Part shown: in pieces, positions 16,222 to 27,518 of the stretch
Position numbering within the stretch: the first letter of the stretch is position 1
Layout: every line of letters begins with the position of its first letter
Origin: Alphaproteobacteria bacterium RIFCSPHIGHO2_02_FULL_46_13
GTDB lineage: Bacteria > Pseudomonadota > Alphaproteobacteria > Micavibrionales > Micavibrionaceae
Length of the DNA stretch: 45,186 bases
Direction: 5' to 3'
NCBI GenBank assembly: GCA_001767915.1
Contig: MEMI01000050.1
Location: 27,499-72,684, forward strand
The notes under the pieces: generated by a model
Databases searched by the model: none
Told to the model about the DNA's origin: nothing
What the model saw: the letters and a program-made list of their open reading frames with translations, nothing else
Translations under genes and position numbers: made by a program

Positions 16222-17577
16222 TTAATAGACACCAAGGGCTTTATAAATGGCGATGAGGCTCAAGGAATTAGCGGCTTCGGCGCTCACGACTTCGGCGTTG
16301 GCGTTGTTCAGGGTGCGTTGGGCGTCCAGAACGTCGAGGAAAGAAATCTCGCCCTCTTTATAAAGCTGTTGCGAGAGGGTGAGGGAGTTTTCGGCGTTGG
16401 CGGAGGCTTGGCGCAGTGTGACCAGACGGTCATTGATATGGGATGTATCGGTCAATGCGGTTTCGACATCGGTGACGGCACTGATGACTGTTTTACGCCA
16501 TTGCTCGTAAGCCTCAGTCTCACGCGCTCTCGCGGCATCGATCCCGCCCTGGATGCGTCCGAAGTCGAGGAGGGAGACAGCCGCATGCGCCGTTGCCGAC
16601 CAGACTTTGGTCGGGTCAATCAACACCGCATCCGCCACACCAAAAAATCCGCCGAGAGTAATAGTTGGAAATATATTGGCGATTTCGGCCTTGGTCAGAG
16701 AAGTTTGCGATTGCAGATTATATTCTGCGGCCTGCACATCGGGGCGCAGCGCGATAATCTGCGCGGGGGTGAGCAGCACAGGTTTAATATCCGCAATCAC
16801 CGCAGATTCAGAATTGAGGAGGAGGGGCGCCATCACCTCCGGCATCTCGCCCGTCAACACACTTAATCTTAACCGTGCGTTATCGGCCTGACGTTGGAAT
16901 TCGGGGATGGCGGATTTGGTGGTGTTCACCAGACCTTCGGCACGTTCCAGATCAAGCTGGGTGGCCTCACCCAGATCTTTTTGCTGGCGGACGAGGTCGA
17001 GGGTTTTTTGTTGGGAGTCCAAATTCTTCTCGGCAATCACCACTTGTTTTTGCGCCGCGCGGAATTCGATATAATTTCGGGCGACTTCGGCAACGAGGGT
17101 CAGGCTGACATTTTGATATTCTGCTTCGCGCGCTTTGAAACTGGAATCAGATGCGTTGGATGAATTGCGGTTACGTCCGAAAATATCCAGTTCATAGGAT
17201 GCATCAAAACCAGCGTCATAAAAATCTCCGGTGTTGAAATTGGACTGGGCATTTTTTTGACGCCCGCCATTTGCGGACAGGCCGATTTGCGGGAAGAGCG
17301 CAGAGGTCGCTGATTTACGAAGGCCACGGGCTTCTAACACACGGGCTTCGGCAATTTTGCGGTCGGGACTTCCGCGCAGGGCATGGTCAACCAGTTGGTT
17401 GAGTGCATTGTCATTAAAATTTTTCCACCAGCCATGAAGTGTTGCTGGGTCGGCTTTTTCAACCGTATTTTGTGATGTCCACTCCGCTGGGGCGGGGACG
17501 GGCGCGCGGTCAGGAGATGTAAATAAACATCCCGATAGAACCAATGATGATGCAGAGAGGAGTAAAAATTTTTTCAT
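16222..17577 (-). CDS. RND efflux outer membrane lipoprotein (NodT/OprM family)
   Basis: A 451-residue TolC-like channel subunit with a lipoprotein signal peptide (LSGC, C17 lipidated). The body contains two outer-membrane-efflux repeats with long helices (AEARVLEARGLRKSATSALFPQIGLSANGGRQ in the first half, ARARETEAYEQWRKTVISAVTDVETAL in the second). It forms the trimeric exit duct for the RND pump encoded directly upstream, with 3 bases between. It is the last gene of a three-gene operon and the only outer membrane channel gene in the window, so it may serve both pumps. Confidence 0.93.
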   Translation of the reverse strand: MKKFLLLSASSLVLSGCLFTSPDRAPVPAPAEWTSQNTVEKADPATLHGWWKNFNDNALNQLVDHALRGSPDRKIAEARVLEARGLRKSATSALFPQIGLSANGGRQKNAQSNFNTGDFYDAGFDASYELDIFGRNRNSSNASDSSFKAREAEYQNVSLTLVAEVARNYIEFRAAQKQVVIAEKNLDSQQKTLDLVRQQKDLGEATQLDLERAEGLVNTTKSAIPEFQRQADNARLRLSVLTGEMPEVMAPLLLNSESAVIADIKPVLLTPAQIIALRPDVQAAEYNLQSQTSLTKAEIANIFPTITLGGFFGVADAVLIDPTKVWSATAHAAVSLLDFGRIQGGIDAARARETEAYEQWRKTVISAVTDVETALTDTSHINDRLVTLRQASANAENSLTLSQQLYKEGEISFLDVLDAQRTLNNANAEVVSAEAANSLSLIAIYKALGVY

Positions 17578-17580
17578 GGT

Positions 17581-20736
<3,156 letters not shown>

Positions 20737-20766
20737 GTTATTCTCCTGATCAGAGTCTATTAATTC

Positions 20767-21957
20767 TTATTGTTGTGCCGAAGGTTCTGCTGGTGCTTCA
20801 CTCGTAACTGTCTCGGGTTTTGGTGTGACCATCATATCCGGACGAATTTTCATGATGCCTTCGGTAATCACCATATCGCCTGCCTTCAAACCGTCGGTCA
20901 CAACACGTTTTCCGTCGATTGAATTGCCAGTTTTAATTTCGCGGTAGGCAACTTTATGGTCTGCTCCCACAACATATACAAATTTACGGTCTTGGTCTGT
21001 GCCGATGGCTTTTTCTGAAATCATCATCACATCACCATTTCCGGTTCCGCCAAGACGCACATTGACGAACATGCCAGGGAGGAGGGATTGATCTTTATTT
21101 TCAAATAAAGCGCGGACGCGGATAGTACCTGATTTCGGATCAATTTTATTGTCAAAACTTTCAATGACGCCTGTGTAGGTCGCGCCACTTCCTGATTTTA
21201 AAACCATCTCGACCGGAATCTTTGTCTGGCTTTCGCTGTCGGGGGCATTTTTATAGATGTTAGAGAGATAGGTTTCTTCATCAATATCAAAGTCGGCATA
21301 AATTCCTGCATCCGATACAATGGTGGTCAAAATCGGTGCGGCGGATGCCTGAACCAAGTTGCCTTGGGTAATTTCTGCACGGCTGATACGGCCTGAAATC
21401 GGGGCTTTCACATAGGCGCGGTCAAGGTTGATCTGGGCGTCATTCAATTGGGCTTGTGCCGCGTCCATCACACTTTTGGCGACTAGAGCCGCACTTTTGC
21501 GTTCATCATAAATCTTTTTGGAAATGGCTTCGGTTTTGACAAGATCATCGGCACGTTCAAGATTTTTTTGTGCCAGCACATATTGGCTTTTGGCAACTGC
21601 GTAACCCGCTTGTGCTTTTTCAACGGAGGCAGTGTAGGGGGCGGCATCAATCACAAACAGGACATCGCCCTTGTTGACTTTCTGGCCATCTTTAAAACGA
21701 ATTTCTTGGAGCTTGCCGCTCACTTCAGGGCGGATTTCGACATAATCAACAGCCTGAAGACGACCTGAGAATTCTTTCCACAATTGGATGTTTTCTTCTC
21801 TGATGGTGACGGTTGCAACTTCCGGCGGAGGCGGCATACCTGCTTCGGCACCGACGGCGGCATCTGCGCTTTGTGTTTTATAAACGGCTACTGATCCCAA
21901 TGTCAGGACAATTGCTGACACTCCAAGTAATAACTTGTTTGCTTTGAAAACTTTCAT
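20767..21957 (-). CDS. RND efflux membrane fusion protein (MexE-like)
   Basis: A 396-residue periplasmic adaptor. It has an N-terminal signal/anchor helix (LLLGVSAIVLTLGSVAVY), the lipoyl half-motifs YVEIRPEVSGKLQEIRFKDGQKVNKGD and ISGRISRAEITQGNLV, a helical hairpin between them and beta-barrel segments after. I take ATG 21957 as start since AGGA lies about 6 bases upstream; an earlier in-frame ATG at 22011 would add 18 basic residues before the signal. First gene of the three-gene efflux operon, divergent from the arsR-type gene, from which it is separated by a palindromic operator. Confidence 0.92.
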   Translation of the reverse strand: MKVFKANKLLLGVSAIVLTLGSVAVYKTQSADAAVGAEAGMPPPPEVATVTIREENIQLWKEFSGRLQAVDYVEIRPEVSGKLQEIRFKDGQKVNKGDVLFVIDAAPYTASVEKAQAGYAVAKSQYVLAQKNLERADDLVKTEAISKKIYDERKSAALVAKSVMDAAQAQLNDAQINLDRAYVKAPISGRISRAEITQGNLVQASAAPILTTIVSDAGIYADFDIDEETYLSNIYKNAPDSESQTKIPVEMVLKSGSGATYTGVIESFDNKIDPKSGTIRVRALFENKDQSLLPGMFVNVRLGGTGNGDVMMISEKAIGTDQDRKFVYVVGADHKVAYREIKTGNSIDGKRVVTDGLKAGDMVITEGIMKIRPDMMVTPKPETVTSEAPAEPSAQQ

Positions 21958-22070
21958 GCGTTCCTGCCTTTTGGCCTGTCTATGTGTGTGTACGTAAAGT
22001 TTTAGCTTCATTTCTGCGGCGTTGCAATAAAAATGATGCTGATTATTTTAGTAAGGTTCATTAATACGGT

Positions 22071-22096
22071 AGTTCAATAATATAGAACTATTGAAT
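22071..22096. promoter_or_regulatory. Predicted ArsR-type operator between the divergent efflux and regulator genes
   Basis: TTCAATA (22073-22079) and TATTGAA (22089-22095) form a perfect inverted repeat with a 9-base spacer, nested with TAGTTC...GAACTA. The repeat covers both divergent -35 elements: TTGAAT on the plus strand (22091-22096) and TTGAAC on the minus strand (22072-22077). A bound regulator would therefore block both promoters. Confidence 0.6.
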
Positions 22097-22119
22097 AATG
22101 TCAAGAGATAGCCTATAAT
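22091..22119 (+). promoter_or_regulatory. Promoter of the arsR-type gene
   Basis: TTGAAT (22091-22096), a 17-base spacer and a perfect TATAAT (22114-22119). The expected transcription start falls at about 22126, which is the A of the ATG start codon, and no Shine-Dalgarno is present, so the mRNA is probably leaderless. Confidence 0.65.
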
Positions 22120-22125
22120 AAATTT

Positions 22126-22437
22126 ATGGTTAGATTTGTTCACCCATCAAAAGACGATATTACCTTATCCGGATTGCTCGAAGCACTTGCGGATCCTTTG
22201 CGCTTAAAGATTCTGAAAACCCTTATCGAGCAGAAGGGGTTTCTATCATGTTGTCAGTCGGCGCCATGTCCCAAAATTGCGAAATCAACCCTTTCAAATC
22301 ATTTCCGTATTTTGCGTGAGTCTGGCTTGATCCGTATGAGCAAAAAGGGTGTTGAAAATCACAGTGTTGTCCGCCTTGAGGAAATTAATGAAAAATTCCC
22401 GGGGCTTTTAAAGGCGATTTTAAAACACGCTGATTAG
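22126..22437 (+). CDS. ArsR-family transcriptional regulator
   Basis: A 103-residue winged-helix repressor of the ArsR/SmtB type: DITLSGLLEALADPLRLKILKTL at the N-terminus and recognition helix KSTLSNHFRILRESGLI. A cysteine cluster C42-C43-x4-C48 precedes the recognition helix and could sense metal, redox state or thiol-reactive compounds, though the positions differ from the classic ELCVC metal site. It is divergent from the MexEF-type operon and the operator between them suggests it represses that operon and itself. Its 3' end lies 11 bases from the end of the second pump gene. No ribosome-binding site is seen. Confidence 0.85.
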   Translation: MVRFVHPSKDDITLSGLLEALADPLRLKILKTLIEQKGFLSCCQSAPCPKIAKSTLSNHFRILRESGLIRMSKKGVENHSVVRLEEINEKFPGLLKAILKHAD

Positions 22438-22448
22438 TTTTCTCTCCC

Positions 22449-25400
22449 TCATAAAATTGTTGTTGTTTCGTTATGTGATTTCTTTTGAAAGAGCCCTTGG
22501 ATTACCACAAAGAACATCGGTACGAAGAAGATGGCGAGGAAGGTTGCAGACAGCATTCCCCCGATTACTCCGATACCGATTGCGTTCTGACTGGCTGACC
22601 CTGCACCTGTTGCAACGGCAAGCGGTGTCACGCCCAGAATAAAGGCGAGCGATGTCATCAGAATAGGGCGGAGGCGTTGCTCGGCGGCGGTAATGGCGGC
22701 TTCATAAAGTCCCATACCTTTATCATAGAGGTCTTTGGCGAATTCAACGATCAGAATAGCGTTCTTCGCGGACAGGCCGATGGTCGTTAAAAGTCCCACT
22801 TGGAAATACACGTCATTTGACAGTCCCGCCATCAATGTCGCAGTCACTGCACCCAGCACGCCGAGCGGGACAACCAGCATCACGGCAAACGGAATGGACC
22901 AACTTTCATAAAGAGCCGCAAGGCAGAGAAAGACGATTAAAAGGGAGAGAGTATAAAGCAGACCTGTTTGAGACCCGGCTTGGCGTTCCTCATACGATAA
23001 TCCAGTCCATGCCATCCCAATTCCTTTCGGAAGTTTTGATACATATTCGGTCATTTTTGCCATGGCGATACCCGAACTGACACCCGGTGCGGTCGAGCCT
23101 TGGATAGTGAGGGATGAAACACCGTTGAAGCGTTGCAATTTAGGTGATCCAAACGACCAATTTCCTGTTGAAAAACTGGAAAACGGAACCATCTGGCCTG
23201 TCGCATTGCGGACGAACCAATCATTCAGATCATCTGGATTCATACGATAGGGTGCGTCCCCTTGCATAAAGACTTTCTTGATCCGCCCATTGTGAATAAA
23301 ATCATTCACATAGGATGATCCCCAACCCGTTTGCAGAGTGGTATTAATGTCCGCAATAGATACGCCCAAAGCTTGTGCCTTTTCATGGTCAACATCGATC
23401 TTATATTGAGAAACGTCAGGCAAGCCATTAGGGCGGACACCCACCAGCATTTTATCCTGTGATGCCATACCGAGCAATTGCCCTTGTGCGGCAATCAAAG
23501 CATCATGGCCAAGACCTGCCTGATCCAGTAATTGGAGTTCAAAACCCGATGCGTTACCGAGTTCGGTAACAGCAGGCGGGAAGAAGGCAAAGATACTTGC
23601 ATCTTTAATCGAAGAAAGAGCCTTCATCGTGCGGGCGCTGATTGTCTGTACACTTTGGCCTTCGCCTTGACGCTGACTCCAGTCCTTGAGGTTCACGAAA
23701 CCCATGGCAGAGTTTTGACCGCGTCCTGCAAAGCTAAACCCTACCACAGTGAAGAATGAATCCACGTTATCTTTTTCACCGATGGATAAATACTCTTCAA
23801 CTTTTTTTACGCTTTCGAGTGTACGTTCAGATGTTGCGCCAGATGGGGTTGCAATCTGCACGAACATTCTCCCCTGATCTTCCTCAGGCAAGAAAGAGGT
23901 CGGGATGCGGAAAAACAGGAAGGCCAAAAGTCCGACCAAGATCACAAAAACCGCCATGAAACGCATGCCACGTTTGGCAACATATCCTGAACTAGTGTGG
24001 TAGCCCTTGCGGCTTTTGTTAAACATACGGTTGAACCAGCCAAAGAAACCTGTCTGGGATTCAACGTGATCTTTATGCACGGGTTTCAGAATGGTCGCGC
24101 AAAGGGCGGGCGTTAAAACAAGTGCCACCAGAACCGAAAGCCCCATCGCCGATACGATGGTCAGAGAAAATTGGCGGTAAATTGCCCCTGTTGAGCCGCT
24201 AAAGAAAGCCATTGGCACGAACACAGCGGATAAAACCAATGCAATCCCCGCCAAAGCACCCGTGATTTGATCCATTGATTTCCGTGTGGCCTCTCGTGGG
24301 GATAAGCCTTCTTCGCTCATCACCCGTTCGACGTTTTCGACAACCACAATCGCATCATCCACCAGCAACCCGATTGCCAGAACCATCGCGAACATAGTGA
24401 GGGTATTGATGGTAAAACCAAACATCGACAGAATCCCGAATGTTCCGAGCAAGACAATAGGGACGGCGATGGTTGGAATAAGCGTTGCGCGGAAATTTTG
24501 CAGGAAGAGATACATCACAAGGAAAACCAGAACAATGGCTTCTAACAATGTATGGACAACGCCTTCAATCGAAATTTTAACAAAGGGTGTTGTGTCGTAA
24601 GGGTAGGAAACCTCGACACCCGCTGGCATAAATTCGGACAATTCGTTCAAACGTTTTTTGACAAGTTTGGCTGTTTCCAAAGCGTTGGCGCCTGTTGCCA
24701 GAGTAATCGCCATCCCTGCCGCAGGTTTTCCGTTAAAGCGGGCAACGATGTCATAATTCTGAACACCTAGCTCGATACGGGCGATATCTTTCAGGCGGAC
24801 TTGTGATCCATCCTCATTGACGCGGATCATAATTTTTTCGAAATCTTCAACTGTGCGGAGGCGCGATTGTGCCGTGATGGTGGCATTTAATTGTTGCCCT
24901 TTGACTGCGGGCATCCCGCCCAATTGACCAGCGGAGACGTCGGCATTTTGTGCTGTAATGGCTGCGCGCACATCGCTTGTATCCAGACCAAAACTGTTCA
25001 TTTTATTGGGGTCAAGCCAGATCCGCATCGCGTAAGGTTGACCGAATAATGTCAGGTTGCCGACCCCCGGCACACGGCTGATAGGGTCAACCACGTTGGA
25101 GTTCAGATAGTCACCGATTTTATATTGGTCGACTGACCCATCTTTGGAATAGAAGGCGGCAACCATTAAAAAACCTGTACGGCCTTTGGTGACGGTCACA
25201 CCTTGTTGTTGAACTTCTTGCGGAAGGAGAGAGAGGGCGGATTGTAATTTATTCTGGACTTGAACCTGTGCAATATCGGGGTTGGCTTCTGGTTCAAAGG
25301 TTAGGGTAATAGAAACGTTTCCTGACGAGTCACTTGAAGACGTAAAATAACGGAGATAATCAATCCCCGTTAGTTTTTGTTCAATCACCTGTGTCACACT

Positions 25401-25577
25401 GTTTTCAAGTGTTTCGGCGGATGCGCCAGGATAAGAGGCATTGATCGAAACCGAAGGTGGTGCAATACGCGGATATTGTTCAATCGGTAATGTTTTGATG
25501 GCAAGCGCACCCGCCAACATAATGACGATGGCAATCACCCATGCAAAGACTGGTCTATCAATAAAGAATTTGGACAT
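22449..25577 (-). CDS. RND efflux pump inner membrane transporter (HAE1 family, AcrB-like)
   Basis: A 1042-residue RND transporter with the same architecture as Acr[24 protein letters not shown] start, [16 protein letters not shown], helix-4 proton relay D407/D408 (the same numbers as in E. coli AcrB) in [15 protein letters not shown] and a second-half [14 protein letters not shown]. It differs substantially from the pump at 17581-20736 and is not a recent duplicate. It follows its membrane fusion gene by 30 bases and has no channel gene downstream; the next gene, arsR, is convergent. Confidence 0.95.
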   Translation of the reverse strand: MSKFFIDRPVFAWVIAIVIMLAGALAIKTLPIEQYPRIAPPSVSINASYPGASAETLENSVTQVIEQKLTGIDYLRYFTSSSDSSGNVSITLTFEPEANPDIAQVQVQNKLQSALSLLPQEVQQQGVTVTKGRTGFLMVAAFYSKDGSVDQYKIGDYLNSNVVDPISRVPGVGNLTLFGQPYAMRIWLDPNKMNSFGLDTSDVRAAITAQNADVSAGQLGGMPAVKGQQLNATITAQSRLRTVEDFEKIMIRVNEDGSQVRLKDIARIELGVQNYDIVARFNGKPAAGMAITLATGANALETAKLVKKRLNELSEFMPAGVEVSYPYDTTPFVKISIEGVVHTLLEAIVLVFLVMYLFLQNFRATLIPTIAVPIVLLGTFGILSMFGFTINTLTMFAMVLAIGLLVDDAIVVVENVERVMSEEGLSPREATRKSMDQITGALAGIALVLSAVFVPMAFFSGSTGAIYRQFSLTIVSAMGLSVLVALVLTPALCATILKPVHKDHVESQTGFFGWFNRMFNKSRKGYHTSSGYVAKRGMRFMAVFVILVGLLAFLFFRIPTSFLPEEDQGRMFVQIATPSGATSERTLESVKKVEEYLSIGEKDNVDSFFTVVGFSFAGRGQNSAMGFVNLKDWSQRQGEGQSVQTISARTMKALSSIKDASIFAFFPPAVTELGNASGFELQLLDQAGLGHDALIAAQGQLLGMASQDKMLVGVRPNGLPDVSQYKIDVDHEKAQALGVSIADINTTLQTGWGSSYVNDFIHNGRIKKVFMQGDAPYRMNPDDLNDWFVRNATGQMVPFSSFSTGNWSFGSPKLQRFNGVSSLTIQGSTAPGVSSGIAMAKMTEYVSKLPKGIGMAWTGLSYEERQAGSQTGLLYTLSLLIVFLCLAALYESWSIPFAVMLVVPLGVLGAVTATLMAGLSNDVYFQVGLLTTIGLSAKNAILIVEFAKDLYDKGMGLYEAAITAAEQRLRPILMTSLAFILGVTPLAVATGAGSASQNAIGIGVIGGMLSATFLAIFFVPMFFVVIQGLFQKKSHNETTTIL

Positions 25578-25607
25578 AGTTATAAGCCTTCGTTACAACG
25601 ATCATAT

Positions 25608-26795
25608 TTATTGTTTTATTTGTTTGTCTTCTGTTGGCGGAGTTGTTTCCGTAGTTGCGATTTCAATCGGTTTTACAACAGCATCGGGAGCTACTTTCTG
25701 GACACCTTCGACAATCACACGGTCACCTGCTTGAAGACCTTCGGTCACTAACCATTGGTTACCAACGGTTTGGGATACTTTAATCGGGCGGACGGAGACT
25801 TTGTCGCCTTCACCCACAACCCATACGGTCACGCCGCCATCGGCTGTGCGGGCAATGGATTTTTGGGGGACAAGAATGGCAGATTCATCACGCGCCTGTT
25901 CAATACGGGCATGAACAAACAGACCAGGGAGAAGTTCTTGTTTAGGGTTAGGGAAGAGAACGCGGAGTTGAACCGAGCCTGTTGTCTGGTCAACGGTGAT
26001 ATCAGAGAATTGCAATTCGCCTTTTTCTTCATAAACCTTTGTTCCGCCATCCAGAAGAAGGGTAACGGGTGTTTTCTCGGCAGATTCCAGTTGGCGGCGC
26101 AAGTCCATCAATTCATTGCTGGATTGGGTGACATCCACATAAATAGGATCAAGTTGTTGAACGGTTGCCAGCGGAGTTGTCTGGTTCGCGGTGACGAGCG
26201 CGCCTTCGGTTACAAAAGATTTTCCGATACGACCCGAGATCGGCGAGAAAACTTTGGTGTAGTCGAGGTTGATTTGGGAGGTTGCGAGGGCTGCTTTTGC
26301 AATCGCAACATCTGCTTTCCCTTGGTCGAGGGTGGCGCTTGCGTTATCAAACTCCTGCTTGCTCATGGCGTCGATTTTGACGAGTTCTTTGACCCTGTTG
26401 AATTGGGCTTGCGCGGCTTTCAGGGTGGCTTCGGCCTTCATTAAATTGGCGCGGGAACTATTCAGTGCGGCTTCATAAGTGGCGGGGTCAATCTGGTAAA
26501 GCTGTTGCCCTTCGGTCACTACGCTGCCTTCGGTATAAAGGCGTTTGGTGATGATGCCGTTCACCTGTGGGCGGATTTCGGCAATTTTAAAAGACGATGT
26601 GCGCCCCGGGAGGTCTTTGGTAAAATTGATAGATTGTTGTTTGATGGTCACAACACTAACCTCCGCGGGAGGGCGAGCCCCAGATGCCGCAGCTTGTGCA
26701 GATGAGGCGGCTCCATCACCACCATGGCTTCCCCAAACATAATACGCGCCGGCGATGGCGGAGACGATAACGACTAAAACAACAACTTTTTTCAC
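25608..26795 (-). CDS. RND efflux membrane fusion protein (AcrA-like)
   Basis: A 395-residue adaptor with an N-terminal anchor helix (KKVVVLVVIVSAIAGAYYVW), lipoyl halves IRPQVNGIITKRLYTEGSVVTEGQ and FSPISGRIGKSFVTEGALV, a helical hairpin rich in Ala/Gln between them, and a C-terminal membrane-proximal domain (TEGLQAGDRVIVEGVQKV). The start is a GTG at 26795 with AAAGG upstream. Earlier ATG codons at 26843 and 26855 would put the start inside the promoter and operator palindrome. First gene of a two-gene pump operon, divergent from a TetR-type gene. Confidence 0.9.
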   Translation of the reverse strand: MKKVVVLVVIVSAIAGAYYVWGSHGGDGAASSAQAAASGARPPAEVSVVTIKQQSINFTKDLPGRTSSFKIAEIRPQVNGIITKRLYTEGSVVTEGQQLYQIDPATYEAALNSSRANLMKAEATLKAAQAQFNRVKELVKIDAMSKQEFDNASATLDQGKADVAIAKAALATSQINLDYTKVFSPISGRIGKSFVTEGALVTANQTTPLATVQQLDPIYVDVTQSSNELMDLRRQLESAEKTPVTLLLDGGTKVYEEKGELQFSDITVDQTTGSVQLRVLFPNPKQELLPGLFVHARIEQARDESAILVPQKSIARTADGGVTVWVVGEGDKVSVRPIKVSQTVGNQWLVTEGLQAGDRVIVEGVQKVAPDAVVKPIEIATTETTPPTEDKQIKQ

Positions 26796-26846
26796 TGCAA
26801 ATACCTTTTTTGCTTTACGGAAGCTTCTAGAGTAGGCTATCATACA

Positions 26847-26866
26847 AACATACACGAATGTATGTT
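26847..26866. promoter_or_regulatory. 20-bp palindromic operator (AcrR-like) between MFP and TetR genes
   Basis: AACATACACGAATGTATGTT is a perfect inverted repeat (8-bp arms, 4-base centre). The GAATGTATGT half strongly resembles the known operator of E. coli AcrR. It lies between the divergent membrane fusion and TetR-type genes. Confidence 0.75.
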
Positions 26867-26875
26867 AATTGTCAA
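26847..26875 (-). promoter_or_regulatory. Promoter of the AcrAB-like operon
   Basis: On the minus strand TTGACA (26870-26875), a 17-base spacer and TATGTT (26847-26852). The operator palindrome fills the spacer and -10 region, so binding there would block polymerase. Predicted transcription start is near 26840. Confidence 0.6.
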
Positions 26876-26906
26876 TAGAGACTGAAATGTGAAGGTAGTT
26901 AGGTCG

Positions 26907-27518
26907 ATGGCCAGAAAAACCAAGGAAGAAGCACAAAATACCCGCAAAAAAATTCTGGATGCGGCTTTGGATGTGTTTTACGTCAAAGGTGTGGGGCATT
27001 CCAGTCTGGAAGACATTGCGGAAGCCGCAGGGGTCACACGCGGAGCTGTCTATTGGCATTTTAAAAATAAGGCCGATATTTTTAATGAACTTCATCAAGA
27101 AATTCATATGTCCTTTATGGATCGTCTGATCAACACCCAGACACAAAGTTCACTCAGTCCGTTGGAACAATTATCATTGTTGTGTATCGAGAGTGTTGAA
27201 GATATTGAGACTGATCTACATAAGCGTAAATTTTTTACGGTCTTCTTCCTCAAATGTGATTATGCGGGTGATTTAGCGGGACTGTTGTCTATCCAGAATG
27301 CCCAAAAGGCAGAAAGTTTGAAAATCACCGAAAGCTTTTTTAAAAGAGCGATTGAGAAAGGGGATTTGCCCAAAGGTTCCGATACCAATCTTCTGGCGAC
27401 ATCCCTTTATTGTTATATCGGGGGTATCATTCATGAATATTTGCGCAATCCGGACTTTATCAATTTGAAAAAAATGACCCGCCCCCTGATCGAACTTTAT
27501 TTTAAAAATATGATCTGA
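26907..27518 (+). CDS. TetR/AcrR-family transcriptional repressor
   Basis: A 203-residue repressor. The N-terminal helix-turn-helix domain reads TRKKILDAALDVFYVKGVGHSSLEDIAEAAGVTRGAVYWHFKNKADIF in outline, the classic AcrR/TtgR pattern, followed by an all-helical ligand domain. ATG 26907 (MARKTKEEA) fits the family start and has AGG upstream; a GTG 18 bases earlier is less likely. It faces the AcrAB-like operon across an AcrR-type palindrome and probably represses it until a pump substrate binds. Its end abuts the convergent FtsX-type gene with no gap. Confidence 0.9.
   Translation: MARKTKEEAQNTRKKILDAALDVFYVKGVGHSSLEDIAEAAGVTRGAVYWHFKNKADIFNELHQEIHMSFMDRLINTQTQSSLSPLEQLSLLCIESVEDIETDLHKRKFFTVFFLKCDYAGDLAGLLSIQNAQKAESLKITESFFKRAIEKGDLPKGSDTNLLATSLYCYIGGIIHEYLRNPDFINLKKMTRPLIELYFKNMI

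Noticed and set aside
26796-26855. Longer N-terminus for the second membrane fusion protein
   Set aside because: The ATG codons at 26843 and 26855 lie upstream of or within the predicted promoter and operator; GTG 26795 has a good ribosome-binding site.
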